Source: Phytohabitans sp052068095 (lineage in GTDB: Bacteria; Actinomycetota; Actinomycetes; Mycobacteriales; Micromonosporaceae). Taken from it: a stretch of 64,000 nucleotides of DNA. Position numbers and translations under genes: made by a program. Position 1 is the first letter of the stretch. Every line of letters begins with the position of its first letter. Of this stretch, positions 60,839 to 64,000 are shown in pieces. Where the stretch lies: assembly GCF_052068095.1 (NCBI RefSeq), contig NZ_JBQHDG010000009.1:246935-310934 (forward strand), written 5' to 3'. The notes beneath the pieces were generated by a model. The model saw nothing but the letters and a program-made list of their open reading frames with translations. It had not been told where the DNA came from and searched no databases.

Positions 60839-61608
60839 GCACCCTGGAGATCCGCGACCTACAGGTGTCGGTGAAGCTGCCCGAGGGCGACCTGAAGCCG
60901 ATCCTCGCCGGGGTCAACCTGACCGTGAAGGCGGGGGAGACCCACGCCATCATGGGGCCCAACGGCTCGGGCAAGTCCACCCTGGCGTACTCGATCGCCG
61001 GCCACCCCAAGTACCAGGTCACCGCCGGCAGCGTCACCCTCGACGGCGCCGACGTGCTGTCGATGACCGTCGACGAGCGGGCCCGTGCCGGCCTGTTCCT
61101 CGCCATGCAGTACCCGGTGGAGGTCCCCGGCGTCTCGGTGGCCAACTTCCTGCGTACCGCCAAGACCGCGATCGACGGCGAGGCGCCCAAGCTGCGCACG
61201 TGGGCGGCGGAGCTGCGCACCGCGATGGAGCGGCTGCACATCGACCCGGCGTTCGCCCAGCGCAACGTCAACGAGGGCTTCTCCGGCGGCGAGAAGAAGC
61301 GGCACGAGATCATGCAGCTAGAGCTGCTCAACCCGAAGGTGGCGGTGCTCGACGAGACCGACTCCGGCCTCGACATCGACGCGCTGCGGGTGGTCAGCGA
61401 AGGCGTCAACCGGATCCGCGCCACCGGCGAGACCGGCCTGCTGCTGATCACCCACTACACCCGCATCCTCCGCTACATCCAGCCCGACTTCGTGCACGTT
61501 TTCGTCGCCGGGAAGATCGTCGAGGAGGGCGGCCCCGAGCTCGCCGAGAAGCTGGAAGCCGAAGGCTACGAGCGGTATCTCGCAGGGGCCGGACCGGCGA
61601 AGGCCTGA
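60835..61608 (+). CDS. sufC: Fe-S assembly ATPase SufC
   Basis: A 257-residue ABC ATPase: P-loop GPNGSGKSTLAYSI, signature NEGFSGGEKKRHEI and Walker B VAVLDETDSGLDIDALR. It powers the SufBCD scaffold. Confidence 0.96.
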   Translation: MSTLEIRDLQVSVKLPEGDLKPILAGVNLTVKAGETHAIMGPNGSGKSTLAYSIAGHPKYQVTAGSVTLDGADVLSMTVDERARAGLFLAMQYPVEVPGVSVANFLRTAKTAIDGEAPKLRTWAAELRTAMERLHIDPAFAQRNVNEGFSGGEKKRHEIMQLELLNPKVAVLDETDSGLDIDALRVVSEGVNRIRATGETGLLLITHYTRILRYIQPDFVHVFVAGKIVEEGGPELAEKLEAEGYERYLAGAGPAKA

Positions 61609-61619
61609 GAGGCGCACCG

Positions 61620-62912
61620 ATGACCGCGATCACGATCCCGGAGGGCATGCCGCAGTACGGCGACGTGCCGCGCTTCGACGTGGAGAAGGTGCGGGCCGAC
61701 TTCCCGATCCTGGGTCGGGAGGTCAACGGCCACCCGATGGTCTACCTCGACAGCGGCAACACGTCGCAAAAGCCGCGCCAGGTGATCGACGCGATGAGCG
61801 AGCACCTGGAGCGGCACAACGCCAACGTGGCCCGCTCCGTGCACCAGGTGGGCACCGAGGCGACGGAGGCGTACGAGGGCGCCCGCGGCAAGGTCGCCCG
61901 CTTCGTCAACGCCGCGCGCCCCGAAGAGATCGTCTTCGTCAAGAACGCGACCGAGGCGATCAACCTCGTGGCGTACGCGATCTCCAACTCGCCGGCCGGC
62001 TCGCGCCTCGCGCTCGGCCCCGGCGACGAGATCGTGATCTCCGAGATGGAGCACCACTCCAACATCGTGCCGTGGCAGCTGCTGTGCGAGCGCACCGGCG
62101 CGACACTGCGGTGGTTCAAGGTGACCGAGGCCGGCCGCCTCGACCTGGAAAACCTCGACGAGATCGTCAACGAGCGCACCAAGCTCGTGTCGTACGCGCT
62201 GGTCTCCAACGTGCTCGGCACCATCAACCCCACCTCGGCCATCACCACGCGGGCACACGAGGTCGGCGCGCTGGTGCTGCTCGACGCCTCGCAGGCCGCG
62301 CCGCACATCCCGGTCGACGTGGCCGACCTGGGCGCCGACTTCCTGGCGTTCACCGGGCACAAGATGTGCGGGCCCACCGGCATCGGCGTGCTGTGGGGGC
62401 GGCACGAGCTGCTGGAGGCGATGCCGCCCGTGTTCGGCGGCGGCTCGATGATCGAGACGGTCACCATGGAGCGGTCGACGTTCGCGCCGCCACCGGCCCG
62501 CTTCGAGGCGGGCACCCCGCCGATCGTCGAGGCCGTGGGGCTGGGCGCCGCCGTCGACTACCTCACCGGCATCGGCATGGAGGCCATCCGCTGGCACGAG
62601 AAGGAGCTCGCGGCGTACGCGCTCGACGCCCTCGCCACCGTGCCCGGCCTGCGCATCTTCGGCCCCACGACGCCGGTGGGCCGGGGTGGCACGATCTCGT
62701 TCGGCCTCGACGGGGTACACCCACACGATGTGGGGCAGATCCTCGACTCACTCGGGGTGGAGGTGCGGGTCGGCCACCACTGCGCCCGCCCCCTCTGCGT
62801 GCGATACGGCGTGCCGGCCATGACCCGCGCGTCGTTCTACCTCTACACGACCGTCGGCGAGGTCGACGCGCTCGTGCGCGGCCTCGAGCAGGTGCGGAAG
62901 GTGTTCGGCTGA
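61620..62912 (+). CDS. sufS: Cysteine desulfurase SufS
   Basis: The 430-residue PLP enzyme has SEMEHHSNIVPWQLL, LVLLDASQAAPHIPVD-like strands (DASQAAPHIPVDVADLGADF), the PLP lysine in FTGHKMCGPTG, and the persulfide-carrying Cys in GHHCARPLC. It mobilises sulfur from cysteine and partners SufU, whose gene it overlaps by one base. ATG 61620 follows sufC by 11 bases. Confidence 0.95.
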   Translation: MTAITIPEGMPQYGDVPRFDVEKVRADFPILGREVNGHPMVYLDSGNTSQKPRQVIDAMSEHLERHNANVARSVHQVGTEATEAYEGARGKVARFVNAARPEEIVFVKNATEAINLVAYAISNSPAGSRLALGPGDEIVISEMEHHSNIVPWQLLCERTGATLRWFKVTEAGRLDLENLDEIVNERTKLVSYALVSNVLGTINPTSAITTRAHEVGALVLLDASQAAPHIPVDVADLGADFLAFTGHKMCGPTGIGVLWGRHELLEAMPPVFGGGSMIETVTMERSTFAPPPARFEAGTPPIVEAVGLGAAVDYLTGIGMEAIRWHEKELAAYALDALATVPGLRIFGPTTPVGRGGTISFGLDGVHPHDVGQILDSLGVEVRVGHHCARPLCVRYGVPAMTRASFYLYTTVGEVDALVRGLEQVRKVFG

Positions 62913-63382
62913 TGGAGTTCGATCAGCTCTACCAGGAGATCATCCTGGACCACTACAAGCACCCGCACGGCAAAGGCCTGCGCGAGCCCTACGCGGGCGA
63001 GGCCCACCACGTCAACCCGACCTGCGGCGACGAGGTGACCATCCGCGTGGCCGCCGACGGCGACCTGCTCACCGACGTCTCGTACGACGGCATGGGCTGC
63101 TCGATCAGCCAGGCCTCGGCGAGCGTGCTGCACGAGCTGCTGCGCGGCCAGCACGCCGGTCAGGCCTTCAAAATCATGGACGGCTTCGTCGAGCTGATGG
63201 GCGGCCGCGGCCAGGTCACCCCCGACGAAGAACTGCTCGGCGACGGCATCGCCTTCGCCGGCGTAGCCCGCTACCCGGCCCGCGTCAAGTGCGCGTTGCT
63301 ACCGTGGATGGCGTTCAAGGACGCCGCGGTGCGGGCCGGCGTGGCCGGCTCCACCGAGTCTGGTTCGGAGGTAAAGGCATGA
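62912..63382 (+). CDS. sufU: Zinc-dependent sulfurtransferase SufU
   Basis: A 156-residue protein with YQEIILDHYKHPHGKGL, PTCGDEVT, GMGCSISQASASVL and VKCALLPW, i.e. the Asp/Cys zinc site of SufU plus the typical insertion compared with IscU. It accepts sulfur from SufS. Overlaps the last gene by ATGA. Confidence 0.95.
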   Translation: MEFDQLYQEIILDHYKHPHGKGLREPYAGEAHHVNPTCGDEVTIRVAADGDLLTDVSYDGMGCSISQASASVLHELLRGQHAGQAFKIMDGFVELMGGRGQVTPDEELLGDGIAFAGVARYPARVKCALLPWMAFKDAAVRAGVAGSTESGSEVKA

Positions 63383-63717
63383 GCGACGTGGCCAAGACGG
63401 CGACCGCGGACGTCGAAGAGGCGATGAAGGACGTCGTCGACCCTGAGCTGGGCATCAACGTGGTAGACCTCGGCCTGGTCTACGGCATCCACATCGACGA
63501 CGAAAACGTCGCCACCCTCGACATGACCCTGACGTCGGCCGCCTGCCCGCTGACCGACGTGATCGAAGACCAGACCCGGTCGGCACTCACGACCGGCCCC
63601 GGCGGCGGCCTGGTGAAGGACTTCCGCATCAACTGGGTCTGGCTCCCGCCGTGGGGCCCCGACAAAATCACCGACGAGGGCCGCGACCAGCTGCGCGCCC
63701 TGGGCTTCAACGTCTGA
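63379..63717 (+). CDS. sufT: DUF59/MIP18-family Fe-S maturation factor (SufT-like)
   Basis: The 112-residue protein has VVDPELGINVVDLGLVYGI, TLTSAACPLTDVI with the conserved Cys, and the WVWLPPWGPDKITDEGRDQL end. It completes the SUF operon and probably helps load clusters into targets. Confidence 0.93.
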   Translation: MSDVAKTATADVEEAMKDVVDPELGINVVDLGLVYGIHIDDENVATLDMTLTSAACPLTDVIEDQTRSALTTGPGGGLVKDFRINWVWLPPWGPDKITDEGRDQLRALGFNV

Positions 63718-63726
63718 CGCTTTCGT

Positions 63727-63767
63727 CGCCCTCACCGCCCGCGGCCAGCCTGCGGCCGGTGGGGGCG
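63727..63767 (+). terminator. Imperfect hairpin after the SUF operon
   Basis: CGCCCTCACCGCCCGCGGCC folds back on GCGGCCGGTGGGGGCG with a few mismatches, followed by TTT. It starts 9 bases after the last stop. Confidence 0.55.
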
Positions 63768-63793
63768 TTTGGCGTCGTAACCCAAAGATCGAG

Positions 63794-63935
63794 ATCTGAG
63801 CTATGCGGCGTCCGCCGTGGTACAGACCGCCGCGCGGGGCTTCAATCCGATCTTCCTGCCGGAGGCGACAAGGTGACCGTGACCAGCGGCGGACGGGTGA
63901 GGCCGCGGGAGCAGCGGTCCGGACCACGACGGACA
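63794..63935. repeat. Miniature two-ended element (family B)
   Basis: A degenerate left end (63795-63832, ATCTGAGCTATGCGGCGTCC...) and an inverted right end (63876-63935, CGTGACCAGCGGCGGACGGG...GACGGACA) enclose only ~45 bases. Its left flank CCAAAGATCGAGATCTGAGC looks like half of a family A palindrome. The right end deviates after ACGACGGACA. No gene is visible to the window end. Confidence 0.65.
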
Positions 63936-64000
63936 GAGATGATGTTTGTGAGCACCTCCCGTCGGGGGTCTGACCCTACGACGGACTGACTTCGGGTCTT

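Overview
This 64 kb window comes from a high-GC actinobacterium, most likely of the Micromonosporaceae. Base composition is roughly 70% G+C throughout. The gene content is actinobacterial: WhiA, RbpA, OpcA, a mycothiol-type DinB/MDMPI protein, SufR-led SUF genes and a SARP/AfsR regulator. Many genes start with GTG, and at least ten appear to be transcribed leaderless. The family-level placement is inferred from gene content and order; no marker was compared with a database.

Layout. 1-2313: the 5' part of a GGDEF protein, a DUF574-type methyltransferase and a DUF4097-like lipoprotein. 2855-13785: a tightly overlapping co-directional operon that makes and transfers a heptose and carbamoylates something. 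It holds a carbamoyltransferase, a GT2, a GmhB-GT9 fusion, two GT4 enzymes, GmhA, HldE, an SDR and a second GT9, and ends with a type IB topoisomerase. 14316-15761: a LacI regulator with a clear promoter and operator that now drive only a stub of a GH127 arabinofuranosidase whose middle is deleted. 15848-20208: assorted single genes (CGNR regulator, MFS efflux pump, DUF4180, a Trp/Pro-tailed protein, MBL hydrolase, MDMPI). 20374-29284: rsgA, uvrA, a membrane protein, a Rieske lipoprotein and uvrC. 29921-35861: rapZ-yvcK-whiA, then gap-pgk-tpiA. 36393-41926: an AfsR-like regulator, secG, rbpA, a LuxR regulator and a SnoaL-like protein. 41953-50248 (minus strand): tkt-tal-pgi-zwf-opcA-pgl, the pentose phosphate block. 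50492-57184: ctaB, a small protein, an ATP-grasp enzyme, a secreted subtilase and ctaA. 57261-63717: the SUF iron-sulfur operon sufR-B-D-Rieske-C-S-U-T.

From uvrA to suf the order follows the housekeeping backbone known from other actinobacteria. The AfsR-like gene, the LuxR/SnoaL pair and the protease/ATP-grasp group look like lineage-specific insertions. Glycolysis, the oxidative and non-oxidative pentose phosphate pathway, haem A synthesis and Fe-S assembly are thus encoded side by side.

The most unusual content is non-coding. A modular family of intergenic repeats occupies nearly every long gap. It has three recognisable parts: (i) a ~57-bp end sequence that acts as terminal inverted repeats, (ii) a ~50-bp AGATCT-containing palindrome, and (iii) a very long hairpin with a conserved apical loop and diverged but still pairing stems. 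The copies lie in gaps at 2.4, 13.9-14.3, 29.3-29.85, 36.1-36.4 and 63.8-63.9 kb, several directly abutting stop codons. No transposase gene, CRISPR array, tRNA or rRNA was seen.
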